Positions 1 through 8,982 are shown, numbered from the stretch's first letter. The stretch: 64,000 nucleotides of DNA from Haemophilus sp. C1 (GCF_001276515.1 NZ_LDVZ01000003.1:86976-150975); one strand, 5' to 3'. Notes: generated by a model from the sequence alone, not told the origin. Program-made: numbers and translations.

Positions 1-27
1 ACTCGAGTATAACCAAGAGAATAATAG

Positions 28-333
28 ATGTTTAATTTAAAGCGTGAGCATTTTAGAGATGATTATCTTTATAGGTTTTATCAATATGGCGATACTCATA
101 GTAAGATCCCTTCTAATTTATCTAAAGTATTGGCAAGAAAATTGGATATGATAAGTGCTGCGGAAGACATCAATGATTTACGTTCTCCGCCAGCTAATCA
201 CTTAGAGTTGCTTGAGCCAAAAGAAAATAAAATTTATTCCATTCGAGTAAATAAACAATATCGCCTAATTTTTAAATATGAGAATAACGAAGTAAATAAT
301 TTATATTTAGATCCACATTCTTATAATTTATAA
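28..333 (+). CDS. higB: HigB-family (RelE/ParE fold) toxin
   Basis: A 101-residue basic protein of the HigB 'plasmid maintenance killer' family. These are ribosome-dependent mRNA endonucleases that inhibit translation until bound by their antitoxin. The C-terminal half shows the family pattern SIRVNKQYRLIFKYE, where the basic residues and Tyr/Phe are typical of the RelE-like catalytic sheet. The toxin gene precedes the antitoxin gene by 10 bases, the usual higBA order and opposite to most other modules. Its promoter lies at or beyond the left window edge, with only 27 bases upstream. The family call is firm; activity is inferred. Confidence 0.85.
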   Translation: MFNLKREHFRDDYLYRFYQYGDTHSKIPSNLSKVLARKLDMISAAEDINDLRSPPANHLELLEPKENKIYSIRVNKQYRLIFKYENNEVNNLYLDPHSYNL

Positions 334-343
334 GGAAGATAAT

Positions 344-667
344 ATGATGACGAGAAAACCCACCTCTGTTGGTGAAATTCTACAAGAAGAGTTTTTAGAA
401 CCTTTAAGTCTTAAAATTAATGATTTAGCTCAAATTTTAGATGTACATCGTAATACGGCAAGCAATATTGTTAATAATAGTTCACGAATTACGCTAGAAA
501 TGGCAGTTAAACTTGCTAAAGCATTTGATACTACGCCTGAGTTTTGGCTTAATCTGCAAACACGTATTGATTTATGGGACCTTGAACACAATAAACGTTT
601 TCAACAAAGTCTTGCAAATGTTAAGCCCGCTCTACATCGGCGTGGTACTTCTACATTTGCAATGTAA
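344..667 (+). CDS. higA: HigA-family XRE antitoxin
   Basis: A 107-residue helix-turn-helix protein of the HigA/VapI type, expected to neutralise the upstream HigB and repress the shared promoter. The XRE helix-turn-helix is seen at about residues 22-60 (LKINDLAQILDVHRNTASNI, then RITLEMAVKLAKAF), followed by the family signature TTPEFWLNLQ. A good ribosome site (AAGGAAGAT) precedes ATG 344; an alternative ATG lies one codon downstream. The tail rich in Arg, His and Ser probably wraps the toxin, by analogy with the family. Transcription is with higB. Confidence 0.87.
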   Translation: MMTRKPTSVGEILQEEFLEPLSLKINDLAQILDVHRNTASNIVNNSSRITLEMAVKLAKAFDTTPEFWLNLQTRIDLWDLEHNKRFQQSLANVKPALHRRGTSTFAM

Positions 668-722
668 TTTAAGTCCTAAAGTGTCTATTTAATTTAGGGA
701 GCTGCTTTATCCCTAAATATTT

Positions 723-769
723 ACAAGCGGTCAATTTTCGCAAAACTTTCCTAAAATCCTACCGCTTGT
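723..769. repeat. Inverted pair of Actinobacillus-type uptake signals
   Basis: ACAAGCGGT at 723-731 and its reverse complement ACCGCTTGT at 761-769 flank a 29-base spacer. The left copy continues as ...CAATTTTCGCAAAA, which is the extended motif of the Apl-type (Actinobacillus, Mannheimia) uptake signal and not the Hin-type AAGTGCGGT found elsewhere in the window. It may also fold as a weak stem downstream of higA. Confidence 0.6.
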
Positions 770-831
770 TTCCTATATTTTCGCCCTATTTTCCAGTAAA
801 ATAGAGCGTCATTTTTAATGAGGAATAATTA

Positions 832-2502
832 ATGTCAACGCAATTTGTATATACGATGCACCGTGTCGGCAAAGTGGTGCCGCCGAAGCGTCATATTTTG
901 AAAGATATTTCTTTGAGCTTCTTCCCGGGGGCGAAAATCGGGGTGTTGGGCTTAAATGGTGCGGGTAAATCTACCCTTTTGCGCATTATGGCAGGTGTAG
1001 ATAAAGAGTTCGAAGGTGAAGCACGTCCGCAACCGGGAATTAAGATCGGTTATCTTCCGCAAGAACCAAAATTAGAACCGCAACAAACCGTGCGTGAAGC
1101 AGTGGAAGAAGCAGTTTCTGAAGTGAAAAATGCACTGACTCGTTTAGATGAAGTGTATGCGCTTTATGCGGATCCTGATGCGGATTTTGATAAATTAGCT
1201 GCAGAACAAGCCAATCTTGAAGCCATTATTCAAGCACATGATGGACATAATTTAGATAACCAATTAGAGCGCGCCGCAGATGCGTTACGTTTACCTGATT
1301 GGGATGCCAAAATCGAACATTTATCTGGTGGTGAGCGTCGTCGTGTAGCACTTTGTCGCTTATTACTAGAAAAACCAGACATGCTCTTATTAGACGAACC
1401 AACTAACCACTTAGATGCAGAATCGGTGGCATGGTTAGAGCGATTCTTACATGATTATGAAGGCACCGTTGTGGCGATTACCCACGACCGTTACTTCTTA
1501 GACAACGTAGCGGGTTGGATCTTAGAGCTTGACCGTGGTGAGGGTATTCCTTGGGAAGGCAACTATTCTTCTTGGTTAGAGCAAAAAGAGAAACGTTTAG
1601 AGCAAGAACAAGCAGCTGAAAATGCGCGTCAAAAATCCATTGCGAAAGAATTAGAGTGGGTTCGTCAGAACCCGAAAGGTCGCCAAGCGAAAAGCAAAGC
1701 ACGTATGGCGCGCTTTGATGAGTTGAATTCTGGCGAATATCAAAAACGAAACGAGACTAACGAACTCTTTATTCCACCTGGTCCACGTTTGGGTGATAAA
1801 GTGATTGAAGTACAAAACTTAACTAAGTCTTATGGCGACCGCACTTTAATTGATGATTTATCATTCAGCATTCCAAAAGGTGCTATCGTGGGTATTATCG
1901 GAGCGAATGGTGCGGGTAAATCAACCTTATTCCGCATGTTGTCAGGTCAAGAACAACCAGATTCAGGTTCTGTAACCATGGGTGAAACCGTTGTGCTTGC
2001 TTCGGTGGATCAGTTCCGTGATTCAATGGATGACAAGAAAACTGTGTGGGAAGAAGTGTCTAACGGACAAGATATTCTCACTATCGGTAACTTTGAAATT
2101 CCAAGCCGTGCGTATGTGGGCCGTTTCAACTTCAAAGGTGTGGACCAACAAAAACGTGTGGGCGAATTATCGGGCGGTGAACGTGGTCGTTTACACTTAG
2201 CGAAACTTTTACAACGTGGCGGAAACGTCCTGTTATTGGATGAACCAACCAATGACTTAGACGTTGAAACCTTGCGTGCCTTAGAAAATGCGATTTTAGA
2301 ATTCCCAGGCTGTGCAATGGTGATTTCCCATGACCGTTGGTTCTTAGACCGTATCGCAACACATATTTTAGATTATGGTGATGAGGGTAAAGTCACGTTC
2401 TATGAAGGTAACTTCTCAGACTACGAAGAGTGGAAAAAGAAAACCTTAGGCGATGCAGCGACTCAGCCACATCGTATTAAATATAAACGTATTGCGAAGT
2501 AA
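832..2502 (+). CDS. ettA: Energy-dependent translational throttle ATPase EttA
   Basis: A 556-residue ABC-F protein with two ATPase cassettes and no membrane segments. EttA binds the ribosomal E site and couples the ADP/ATP ratio to the first peptide bond. Walker A motifs are near residues 40-48 (GLNGAGKST) and about 356 (GANGAGKST). LSGGE signatures are near 165 and 445, each followed by LLLDEPTN. The linker between cassettes (about 240-320, rich in Glu, Lys and Arg) is the helical tRNA-contact element of the family. The ribosome site AGGAAT precedes ATG 832. An inverted uptake-signal terminator follows. Confidence 0.95.
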   Translation: MSTQFVYTMHRVGKVVPPKRHILKDISLSFFPGAKIGVLGLNGAGKSTLLRIMAGVDKEFEGEARPQPGIKIGYLPQEPKLEPQQTVREAVEEAVSEVKNALTRLDEVYALYADPDADFDKLAAEQANLEAIIQAHDGHNLDNQLERAADALRLPDWDAKIEHLSGGERRRVALCRLLLEKPDMLLLDEPTNHLDAESVAWLERFLHDYEGTVVAITHDRYFLDNVAGWILELDRGEGIPWEGNYSSWLEQKEKRLEQEQAAENARQKSIAKELEWVRQNPKGRQAKSKARMARFDELNSGEYQKRNETNELFIPPGPRLGDKVIEVQNLTKSYGDRTLIDDLSFSIPKGAIVGIIGANGAGKSTLFRMLSGQEQPDSGSVTMGETVVLASVDQFRDSMDDKKTVWEEVSNGQDILTIGNFEIPSRAYVGRFNFKGVDQQKRVGELSGGERGRLHLAKLLQRGGNVLLLDEPTNDLDVETLRALENAILEFPGCAMVISHDRWFLDRIATHILDYGDEGKVTFYEGNFSDYEEWKKKTLGDAATQPHRIKYKRIAK

Positions 2503-2511
2503 TTTATATTG

Positions 2512-2545
2512 AGAAAGTGCGGTTGATGTTGACCGCACTTTTCTT
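2512..2545 (+). terminator. Uptake-signal dyad terminator after ettA
   Basis: AAAGTGCGGT (2514-2523) and ACCGCACTTT (2532-2541) form a 10-bp stem with an 8-base loop followed by T-rich sequence. This inverted pair of Haemophilus uptake signals is a common terminator form in the genus. Confidence 0.8.
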
Positions 2546-2563
2546 ACTTTTTTGGGAGTGATT

Positions 2564-2905
2564 ATGCTAGTTTATTTACATATTTTTTTCGCCTTTTTAA
2601 GTTTTGCCTTGTTGGTGATTCGTGGCGCAATGCAGCTTACTGGCAAAAACTGGCGTTCGATAAAATTATTAAAAATTTTACCGCACTTATCAGATACCTT
2701 GTTGATTGTTTCTGGTGTCGTCATTTTATATCTCTTTGCTTTTGATATTGAATGGTGGTTGATAGCGAAATTCGCATTATTGATTTTGTATATCCTGTTT
2801 GCTGCGAAATTTTTCAGTAAAAAAGTTTCTCAACCCAAAAGTATTTTCTTTTGGCTTGCTTGCGTAAGTTTTATTGGTGCGATGTTAATTGCCTATCTGA
2901 AATAA
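2564..2905 (+). CDS. SirB-family integral membrane protein
   Basis: A 113-residue hydrophobic protein with about four transmembrane helices (MLVYLHIFFAFLSFALL, then segments near residues 45-60, 63-80 and 92-110). It resembles the SirB/YchQ family, whose biochemical role is not settled. I chose ATG 2564, which follows GGGAGTG by a good distance; a TTG codon 12 bases upstream is also in frame but less likely. It sits four bases before tmcA and is probably cotranscribed with it. Confidence 0.7.
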   Translation: MLVYLHIFFAFLSFALLVIRGAMQLTGKNWRSIKLLKILPHLSDTLLIVSGVVILYLFAFDIEWWLIAKFALLILYILFAAKFFSKKVSQPKSIFFWLACVSFIGAMLIAYLK

Positions 2906-2909
2906 AACG

Positions 2910-4880
2910 ATGTCATCTCGCCATCTTCAAATTTTAATCAGCAAAACTTTGCCGCTTGTGCCTGATAACGTGTTAATTATCGGTGAAAGCGGTATTGCTT
3001 TTTCTAAAGCAACGAATTTGCTCGGACAAGAATTTGAACATATCTTATTTGATGGACGAAATGGCATTCATCTTGAAGCGCTAGCTATTGCAGCTGGAAC
3101 TCTGAAAATGGGCGGCACACTTTGTTTAGTGTTGTCCGATTGGGAAAATTTATCTCAGCAGCCTGATCAAGATAGTTTACGTTGGAATGGAAATCAGTCA
3201 GCAATCGCCACGCCTAATTTTATTTATCATTTCAAACAGTGCATTGAACGCTATCATTTCCCTATTTTCAGAGAGGAAAGTGCGGTTGAATTTCCTGCGG
3301 TTTTTTATTCTAACGAGCATCACAAAAATGCCACGTTAGCGCAACAACAAATTATCGAGACTATTTTACAGGCCGAGCAGGATATTTATTTTCTAACTGC
3401 CAAGCGGGGAAGAGGGAAATCCGCATTATTGGGGATGCTTGCTAATCAAATTCAGGCAGCAGTTTATCTCACCGCACCGAATAAAAGTGCGGTACATTCA
3501 GTTATTGAATTTTCAGAACGAGAGATAGAATTTATCGCCCCCGATGAACTGGCTATTAGGTTACAAAATGAACCTGAATTTAGTCAATCTGCTTGGTTGC
3601 TCGTAGATGAAGCAGCGATGATCCCATTGCCATTATTGCAAGAATATTCTCAATATTTTCAACATATTGTCTTTAGCACAACAATTCATAGCTACGAAGG
3701 AACGGGGCGTGGTTTCGAATTAAAATTTAAACGGAAAATTCACCGCACTTTTCAGCATTTTGAGCTTAAACAGCCCCTACGTTGGCAAGAAAATGATCCG
3801 TTAGAACATTTTATTGATGATCTTTTGTTGCTAAATGCCGAAGATGATTTTCAGCACTTTGACTATAGCAATATTACTTATAATATAGAGGAAAACGCTA
3901 AAAATCTTTCCTTCCCCTGCTTGCGGGGGAAGGTGCCCGAAGGGCGGAAGGGGGATTTAGATATAGCCAGTCTCCCTCAAGCTTTGGAAGCTCCCCTCAC
4001 AAGTAAGGGTAGTAAAGGAAAATATAATCGTCAATTTTTCTTTCGAGATTTTTATGGGCTAATGACGATTGCTCACTACCGAACATCGCCACTTGATCTT
4101 CGTCGTTTACTGGATGGGGAAAATCAACGTTTTTATTTTGCCGAATATCAACAGAATTTGCTCGGTGCAATTTGGGCATTAGAAGAAGGAAATATGGCAG
4201 ATGATGAGTTGATTATTCAAATTCAACAAGGCAAACGTCGCCCGAAAGGGAACCTTGTTCCACAGGCATTATGTTTCCATGAAAATCTGTCCCAAGCCTG
4301 TAAACTGCGTTCACTCCGCATTTCACGTATCGCCGTGCAACCAAATTGGCAGCAAAAGGGCATTGGGCAAAATTTGATGCAAGCCATGGAAAATGCCGAT
4401 GTGGATTTTCTTTCGGTGAGTTTTGGCTACACCGACGAACTGGCAAAGTTTTGGCAAAAGTGCGGTTTTATTTTGGTGCATTTAGGCGAGCATCAAGAAG
4501 CGAGCAGTGGTTGTTATTCAGCGATTGCCCTTAAAGGTCTTTCCAAAGAAGGCTTGGCTTTAGTTGATACTGCGAACAAACAATTTCAGCGTAATATCCC
4601 TTTATCTTTTCATCCGCTCGCCATAAATTTTGAGCAAAATCAGCTTGATTGGCAGCTTGATGAGTTCGATTGGGCGGGCTTAAAAAACTTTGCTAATTTT
4701 CACCGCACTTTATTTTCGAGCCTTCCTGCGATGAGGCGTTTATTAAAATTAGTGGGCAAAGAAAATTTCCCATTAATTTCCGCTTATTTAACAAAAAAAC
4801 AACTTCCCATTAACAAGAAAAAAGGCGTAGAATGGCTACGTTTAGAAATTAAACAATATTTAGAACGAGGAACTTTATGA
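2910..4880 (+). CDS. tmcA: tRNA(Met) cytidine acetyltransferase TmcA
   Basis: Makes N4-acetylcytidine at the wobble base of elongator tRNA-Met using acetyl-CoA and ATP. The helicase-like ATPase part shows TAKRGRGKSALLG (Walker A, about residues 167-179) and LLVDEAAMIPLP (Walker B). The GNAT part follows, with SLRISRIAVQPNWQQKGIG carrying the acetyl-CoA loop. The protein is 656 residues, but residues 326-373 are an in-frame insertion of a palindromic repeat (separate entry), so the ancestral length would be 608. The insert falls in the linker between the ATPase and acetyltransferase parts, so the enzyme may still work. The stop overlaps the next start as ATGA. Confidence 0.92.
   Translation: MSSRHLQILISKTLPLVPDNVLIIGESGIAFSKATNLLGQEFEHILFDGRNGIHLEALAIAAGTLKMGGTLCLVLSDWENLSQQPDQDSLRWNGNQSAIATPNFIYHFKQCIERYHFPIFREESAVEFPAVFYSNEHHKNATLAQQQIIETILQAEQDIYFLTAKRGRGKSALLGMLANQIQAAVYLTAPNKSAVHSVIEFSEREIEFIAPDELAIRLQNEPEFSQSAWLLVDEAAMIPLPLLQEYSQYFQHIVFSTTIHSYEGTGRGFELKFKRKIHRTFQHFELKQPLRWQENDPLEHFIDDLLLLNAEDDFQHFDYSNITYNIEENAKNLSFPCLRGKVPEGRKGDLDIASLPQALEAPLTSKGSKGKYNRQFFFRDFYGLMTIAHYRTSPLDLRRLLDGENQRFYFAEYQQNLLGAIWALEEGNMADDELIIQIQQGKRRPKGNLVPQALCFHENLSQACKLRSLRISRIAVQPNWQQKGIGQNLMQAMENADVDFLSVSFGYTDELAKFWQKCGFILVHLGEHQEASSGCYSAIALKGLSKEGLALVDTANKQFQRNIPLSFHPLAINFEQNQLDWQLDEFDWAGLKNFANFHRTLFSSLPAMRRLLKLVGKENFPLISAYLTKKQLPINKKKGVEWLRLEIKQYLERGTL
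3885..4028 (+). repeat. In-frame palindromic element inserted in tmcA
   Basis: A 144-base segment (48 codons) flanked by the direct repeat TATAAT (3879-3884 and 4023-4028). Removing one repeat plus the insert joins NITYN directly to RQFFF. It contains the hairpins CTTCCCC...CGGGGGAAG (about 3912-3933) and GCCCGAAGGGC, plus a second CCCTC-rich part. Its base composition (GC-rich hairpins) is unlike the flanking gene. No stop is introduced. The style resembles the CCCCTCTTTGCTAAAGAGGGG repeats at 50919-51415 and at the right window edge, though the sequence is not the same. Confidence 0.8.
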
Positions 4881-5050
4881 CAGAACAAACTGAGAAACCA
4901 AAATGTTGGTTTAAGCGTGCACTTGAAAAATATGATAATTTCATTAAAGAGTGGGGGTTAGATCAACCTAATTGTAGCTGCGTGCCTATGTCAGCAACAG
5001 AAGATGAAAATGGTAATTTGAAGAAAGAAGAATCTTCTTTAAAGAAATAA
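4877..5050 (+). CDS. Small conserved-type cytoplasmic protein (DUF5363-like)
   Basis: A 57-residue ORF starting MTEQTEKPKCWFKRALEKYD and ending LKKEESSLKK. Its ATG overlaps the tmcA stop (ATGA), indicating translational coupling. There are three cysteines (one near residue 10, two as CSC at 33-35) and a charged tail, with no signal peptide or membrane helix. From its place after tmcA and its look I associate it with the Pasteurellaceae DUF5363 proteins, but that assignment is from memory. Function unknown. Confidence 0.7.
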   Translation: MTEQTEKPKCWFKRALEKYDNFIKEWGLDQPNCSCVPMSATEDENGNLKKEESSLKK

Positions 5051-5056
5051 ATATTA

Positions 5057-5074
5057 ACTGTTTTTTTAAACAGT
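5057..5074 (+). terminator. Weak hairpin after the small ORF
   Basis: ACTGTTT (5057-5063), loop TTTT, AAACAGT (5068-5074). This is a 7-bp stem without a strong trailing T run, so at best a weak terminator between the tmcA unit and mfd. Confidence 0.4.
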
Positions 5075-5081
5075 AAGTTTA

Positions 5082-5110
5082 TTGAAAGATAATTCAAATT
5101 CCAGTACACT
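5082..5110 (+). promoter_or_regulatory. Sigma-70 promoter for mfd
   Basis: TTGAAA (5082-5087), 17-base spacer, TACACT (5105-5110). The predicted transcript begins near 5117, after the in-frame ATG at 5111, so that ATG cannot be used from this promoter. This supports 5153 as the mfd start. Confidence 0.65.
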
Positions 5111-5152
5111 ATGCGTCAATTTTTATACAAGATTGGCGCATTATTTATATTT

Positions 5153-8100
5153 ATGAAAACGGCTTTTTTCCAACCTGATATTCCTACCCAACCCAATGAT
5201 CACAAAATTTTAGGCAATGTATTACCCGGCGCAGATGCACTGGCGATCAGTGAAATTGCAGAGCAAAATCAAAATTTAACCGTCGTGGTGACACCAGATA
5301 CGCGAAGTGCGGTGCGTTTATCACGTATTTTATCGGAATTAAGCAGCCAAAATGTATGCCTTTTTCCTGATTGGGAAACGTTGCCTTATGATACCTTTTC
5401 TCCCCATCAAGAAATTATTTCCTCGCGTTTAAGTGCGCTTTTCCATTTACAAAATGCGAAAAAAGGCATTTTCTTATTGCCGATTTCGACATTAATGCAA
5501 CGCCTTTGCCCACCGCAATATTTACAACACAATGTGCTTCTGATTAAAAAAGGTGATCGTTTGGTTATTGATAAAATGCGCTTACAATTAGAAGCGGCGG
5601 GCTATCGTGCTGTGGAGCAAGTATTAGAACACGGCGAGTACGCTGTTCGTGGAGCCTTGTTGGATCTTTTCCCAATGGGAAGTGCGGTGCCTTTTCGCCT
5701 CGATTTTTTTGATGATGAAATTGATTCCATTCGCACTTTTGATGTGGATACGCAACGCACTCTTGATGAAATTAACTCAATTAACCTTTTGCCAGCTCAC
5801 GAATTTCCAACAGATGACAAAGGGATTGAATTTTTCCGTGCACAATTTCGTGAAACCTTTGGGGAGATTCGTCGAGATCCCGAACATATTTATCAGCAAA
5901 TCAGTAAGGGTACCTTGATTTCTGGAATTGAATATTGGCAGCCACTTTTCTTTTCTGAAATGGCGACTTTGTTTGATTATTTGCCAGAACAAACGCTGTT
6001 TGTAGATATGGAAAACAACCAAATGCAAGGCGAGCGTTTTTATCAAGATGCAAAACAGCGTTATGAACAACGTAAAGTGGATCCGATGCGTCCGCTTTTA
6101 CCGCCTGAAAAATTATGGCTTAATGTTGATGAAGTCAATCGTCGATTGAAATCTTATTCAAGCATTACATTTAAAGCGGAAAAAGTGCGGTCATCTGTAC
6201 GCCAGAAAAATTTACCTGTTGCCGCTTTACCAGAAGTGACTATTCAATCCCAGCAAAAAGAACCATTGGGGCAATTACGACAATTTATTGAGCATTTTAA
6301 AGGAAATGTACTGTTTTCCGTGGAGACGGAAGGTCGCCGAGAGACTTTGCTTGATTTGCTTTCACCGTTAAAACTCAAGCCAAAACAAATTCAATCTTTG
6401 GAACAGGCTGAAAATGAAAAATTTAGCTTGTTAGTCAGCTCTCTTGAACAAGGTTTTATTATTGAACAATCGCTTCCTGTTGCGATTATTGGTGAAGCTA
6501 ATTTACTTGGCGAACGGGTTCAACAACGTTCTAGAGATAAACGTAAAACGATTAATCCTGACACGCTTGTGCGCAATCTTGCCGAGCTGAAAATAGGACA
6601 ACCCGTTGTTCATCTTGATCACGGTGTGGGGCGTTATGGCGGTTTGGTCACCTTAGATACAGGCGGTATTAAAGCAGAATATTTGCTGTTAAATTATGCA
6701 AATGAATCGAAACTTTATGTGCCAGTGACTTCATTACATTTGATTAGCCGTTATGTTGGTGGCTCTGATGAAAGTGCGCCATTATATAAATTGGGTAACG
6801 AGGCTTGGGCGAAATCACGCCAAAAAGCAGCGGAGAAAATTCGTGATGTAGCGGCCGAGTTATTAGATGTTTACGCACAACGTGAAGCGAAGAAAGGCTT
6901 TGCCTTTAAATATGATCGTGAAGAATTTCAACAATTTGCCGCAACTTTTCCTTTTGAAGAAACTTACGATCAGGAAATGGCAATTAATGCGGTGATTTCG
7001 GATATGTGTCAACCAAAAGCAATGGATCGTCTTGTTTGCGGCGATGTAGGTTTTGGTAAAACTGAAGTGGCAATGCGGGCCGCATTTTTGGCTGTGATGA
7101 ATCATAAGCAAGTAGCAGTGTTAGTGCCAACCACACTGTTAGCCCAACAGCATTATGAGAACTTTAAAGATCGTTTTGCGAATTTGCCTGTGAACGTAGA
7201 AGTATTATCGCGTTTCAAAACTGCAAAAGAACAAAAACAAATTCTGGAAAATCTTGCAGAAGGGAAGGTCGATATACTGATTGGTACCCATAAATTAATT
7301 CAATCAGATGTCAAATTTAACGATCTTGGCTTGTTGATTATTGATGAAGAACACCGTTTTGGTGTGGGGCAAAAAGAGAAAATCAAACAGCTTCGTGCGA
7401 ATATTGATATTCTTACGCTAACGGCAACGCCAATTCCGCGTACGCTCAATATGGCGATGAATGGTATTCGTGATCTTTCCATTATTTCTACGCCACCTGC
7501 TCGCCGATTAAGTATTAAAACCTTCGTCCGCCAGAATGACGATCTTGTTGTACGAGAAGCGATTTTGCGTGAAATCTTACGTGGCGGACAGGTTTATTAT
7601 CTCCATAATGATGTCGCAAGTATTGAAAATACAGCAGAAAAACTGACCGCACTTGTGCCAGAGGCGCGAGTGATAGTGGGGCACGGACAAATGCGAGAAC
7701 GTGAGTTAGAACGTGTGATGAGTGATTTTTACCATCAGCGTTATAACGTATTAGTTTGTTCAACCATTATCGAAACGGGTATTGATGTGCCAACGGCAAA
7801 TACCATTATTATTGAACGAGCGGATCATTTTGGTTTGGCTCAGTTGCATCAATTACGTGGACGAGTCGGGCGTTCACATCATCAGGCTTATGCGTATTTG
7901 CTTACGCCACCGCCAAAAATGATGACAAAAGATGCCGAACGTCGTCTAGATGCCTTGGAAAATCTTGATAATCTTGGGGCTGGTTTTATCTTGGCAACTC
8001 ACGATTTAGAGATTCGTGGCGCTGGCGAATTACTCGGAAATGAACAAAGCGGACAAATCGAAAGCATTGGTTTTTCGCTTTATATGGAATTATTGGATGC

Positions 8101-8593
8101 AGCGGTTAAAGCGTTAAAAGAAGGGCGAGAGCCATCATTAGAAGAATTGACGCAACAACAAGCGGATATTGAATTGCGCATACCTGCTTTATTGCCAGAT
8201 GATTATTTAGGTGATGTGAATATGCGTTTATCCTTTTATAAACGTATTGCCGCAGCAGAGAGTAAATCAGAATTGGACGAGTTAAAAGTTGAGTTAATAG
8301 ATCGGTTCGGACTATTGCCAGATGCGACAAAAAATCTATTGCAAATTGCAGAGTTGCGTTTATTGGTTGAGCCGTTAAAAGTTGTGCGAATTGATGCTGG
8401 AACGCAAGGCGGTTTTATTGAGTTTTCAGCAAAAGCACAAGTGAATCCCGATAAATTTATTCAATTAATTCAAAAAGAACCTATTGTGTATCGCTTTGAT
8501 GGCCCATTAAAATTTAAGTTTATGAAAGACCTATCTGATAACAAAGTGCGGTTAGAATTTGTGGTGGATTTGTTAAGAACGATTGCGGCATAA
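5153..8593 (+). CDS. mfd: Transcription-repair coupling factor Mfd
   Basis: A 1146-residue translocase that displaces RNA polymerase stalled at DNA lesions and recruits UvrA. The N-terminal UvrB-like module lacks helicase motifs. The RNA polymerase-interacting domain is near residue 480 (PVVHLDHGVGRYGGL). The motor shows GDVGFGKTEVAMRAAF (Walker A, about 629), IIDEEHRFGVGQ (about 729), TATPIPRTL (about 756) and RGRVGRS. The C-terminal domain that autoinhibits UvrA binding is present. The longer reading from 5111 adds 14 residues but would start upstream of the predicted transcript. Monocistronic by layout. Confidence 0.96.
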   Translation: MKTAFFQPDIPTQPNDHKILGNVLPGADALAISEIAEQNQNLTVVVTPDTRSAVRLSRILSELSSQNVCLFPDWETLPYDTFSPHQEIISSRLSALFHLQNAKKGIFLLPISTLMQRLCPPQYLQHNVLLIKKGDRLVIDKMRLQLEAAGYRAVEQVLEHGEYAVRGALLDLFPMGSAVPFRLDFFDDEIDSIRTFDVDTQRTLDEINSINLLPAHEFPTDDKGIEFFRAQFRETFGEIRRDPEHIYQQISKGTLISGIEYWQPLFFSEMATLFDYLPEQTLFVDMENNQMQGERFYQDAKQRYEQRKVDPMRPLLPPEKLWLNVDEVNRRLKSYSSITFKAEKVRSSVRQKNLPVAALPEVTIQSQQKEPLGQLRQFIEHFKGNVLFSVETEGRRETLLDLLSPLKLKPKQIQSLEQAENEKFSLLVSSLEQGFIIEQSLPVAIIGEANLLGERVQQRSRDKRKTINPDTLVRNLAELKIGQPVVHLDHGVGRYGGLVTLDTGGIKAEYLLLNYANESKLYVPVTSLHLISRYVGGSDESAPLYKLGNEAWAKSRQKAAEKIRDVAAELLDVYAQREAKKGFAFKYDREEFQQFAATFPFEETYDQEMAINAVISDMCQPKAMDRLVCGDVGFGKTEVAMRAAFLAVMNHKQVAVLVPTTLLAQQHYENFKDRFANLPVNVEVLSRFKTAKEQKQILENLAEGKVDILIGTHKLIQSDVKFNDLGLLIIDEEHRFGVGQKEKIKQLRANIDILTLTATPIPRTLNMAMNGIRDLSIISTPPARRLSIKTFVRQNDDLVVREAILREILRGGQVYYLHNDVASIENTAEKLTALVPEARVIVGHGQMRERELERVMSDFYHQRYNVLVCSTIIETGIDVPTANTIIIERADHFGLAQLHQLRGRVGRSHHQAYAYLLTPPPKMMTKDAERRLDALENLDNLGAGFILATHDLEIRGAGELLGNEQSGQIESIGFSLYMELLDAAVKALKEGREPSLEELTQQQADIELRIPALLPDDYLGDVNMRLSFYKRIAAAESKSELDELKVELIDRFGLLPDATKNLLQIAELRLLVEPLKVVRIDAGTQGGFIEFSAKAQVNPDKFIQLIQKEPIVYRFDGPLKFKFMKDLSDNKVRLEFVVDLLRTIAA

Positions 8594-8597
8594 AAAG

Positions 8598-8627
8598 AAG
8601 TCCGATCATTGTGATCGGACTTTTTTC
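8598..8627 (+). terminator. Intrinsic terminator of mfd
   Basis: GTCCGATCA (8600-8608), short loop, TGATCGGAC (8612-8620), then TTTTTT. A strong GC-rich stem with a T run directly downstream of the stop. Confidence 0.9.
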
Positions 8628-8630
8628 TTA

Positions 8631-8982
8631 TAGCCAGACGAAAGTCTGGCTATAAAAACCATACGCTATGCGTATGGAGCCAAATAGCTTAAGCGATGAA
8701 CAGAAAAAAATCCTCGCCATATAATGAACAAGGCTGACAACCAAAATTCAACATATAGGAGGATTATCATGGTAAGTAAAACCAGTAACGATTTAAGTCT
8801 ATCACACACAAAATGGAACAGTAAGTATCACATTGTATTTATCCCGAAGTACAGAAGAAAAGCAATTTATGGAAAGTTAAGAGCAGATATAGGTCAAATA
8901 TTGAGGCAGTTATGTGACTATAAAAATGTGGAGATAATAGAAGCGCATGCAATGCTAGACCATATCCATATGCTCTTAAAGG
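8631..8982 (+). mobile_element. IS200/IS605-type element, left-end remnant
   Basis: Just after the mfd terminator are compact hairpins typical of IS200 ends: TAGCCAGAC-GAAA-GTCTGGCTA (8631-8653) and CCATACGC-TATGCGTATGG (about 8660-8678). These are followed by a leader and the 5' two thirds of a Y1 transposase gene. Similarity to the transposase stops near 8982, where the gyrA terminator begins. The right end is gone, so the element cannot move by itself. Confidence 0.75.
8709..8765 (+). promoter_or_regulatory. Leader hairpin masking the transposase ribosome site
   Basis: AATCCTC (8709-8715) is complementary to GAGGATT (8759-8765), which contains the Shine-Dalgarno AGGAGG of the transposase. 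The pairing is extended by ATAT on both sides. This matches the known IS200 arrangement in which the 5' untranslated region hides the ribosome site and silences transposase. Confidence 0.65.
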
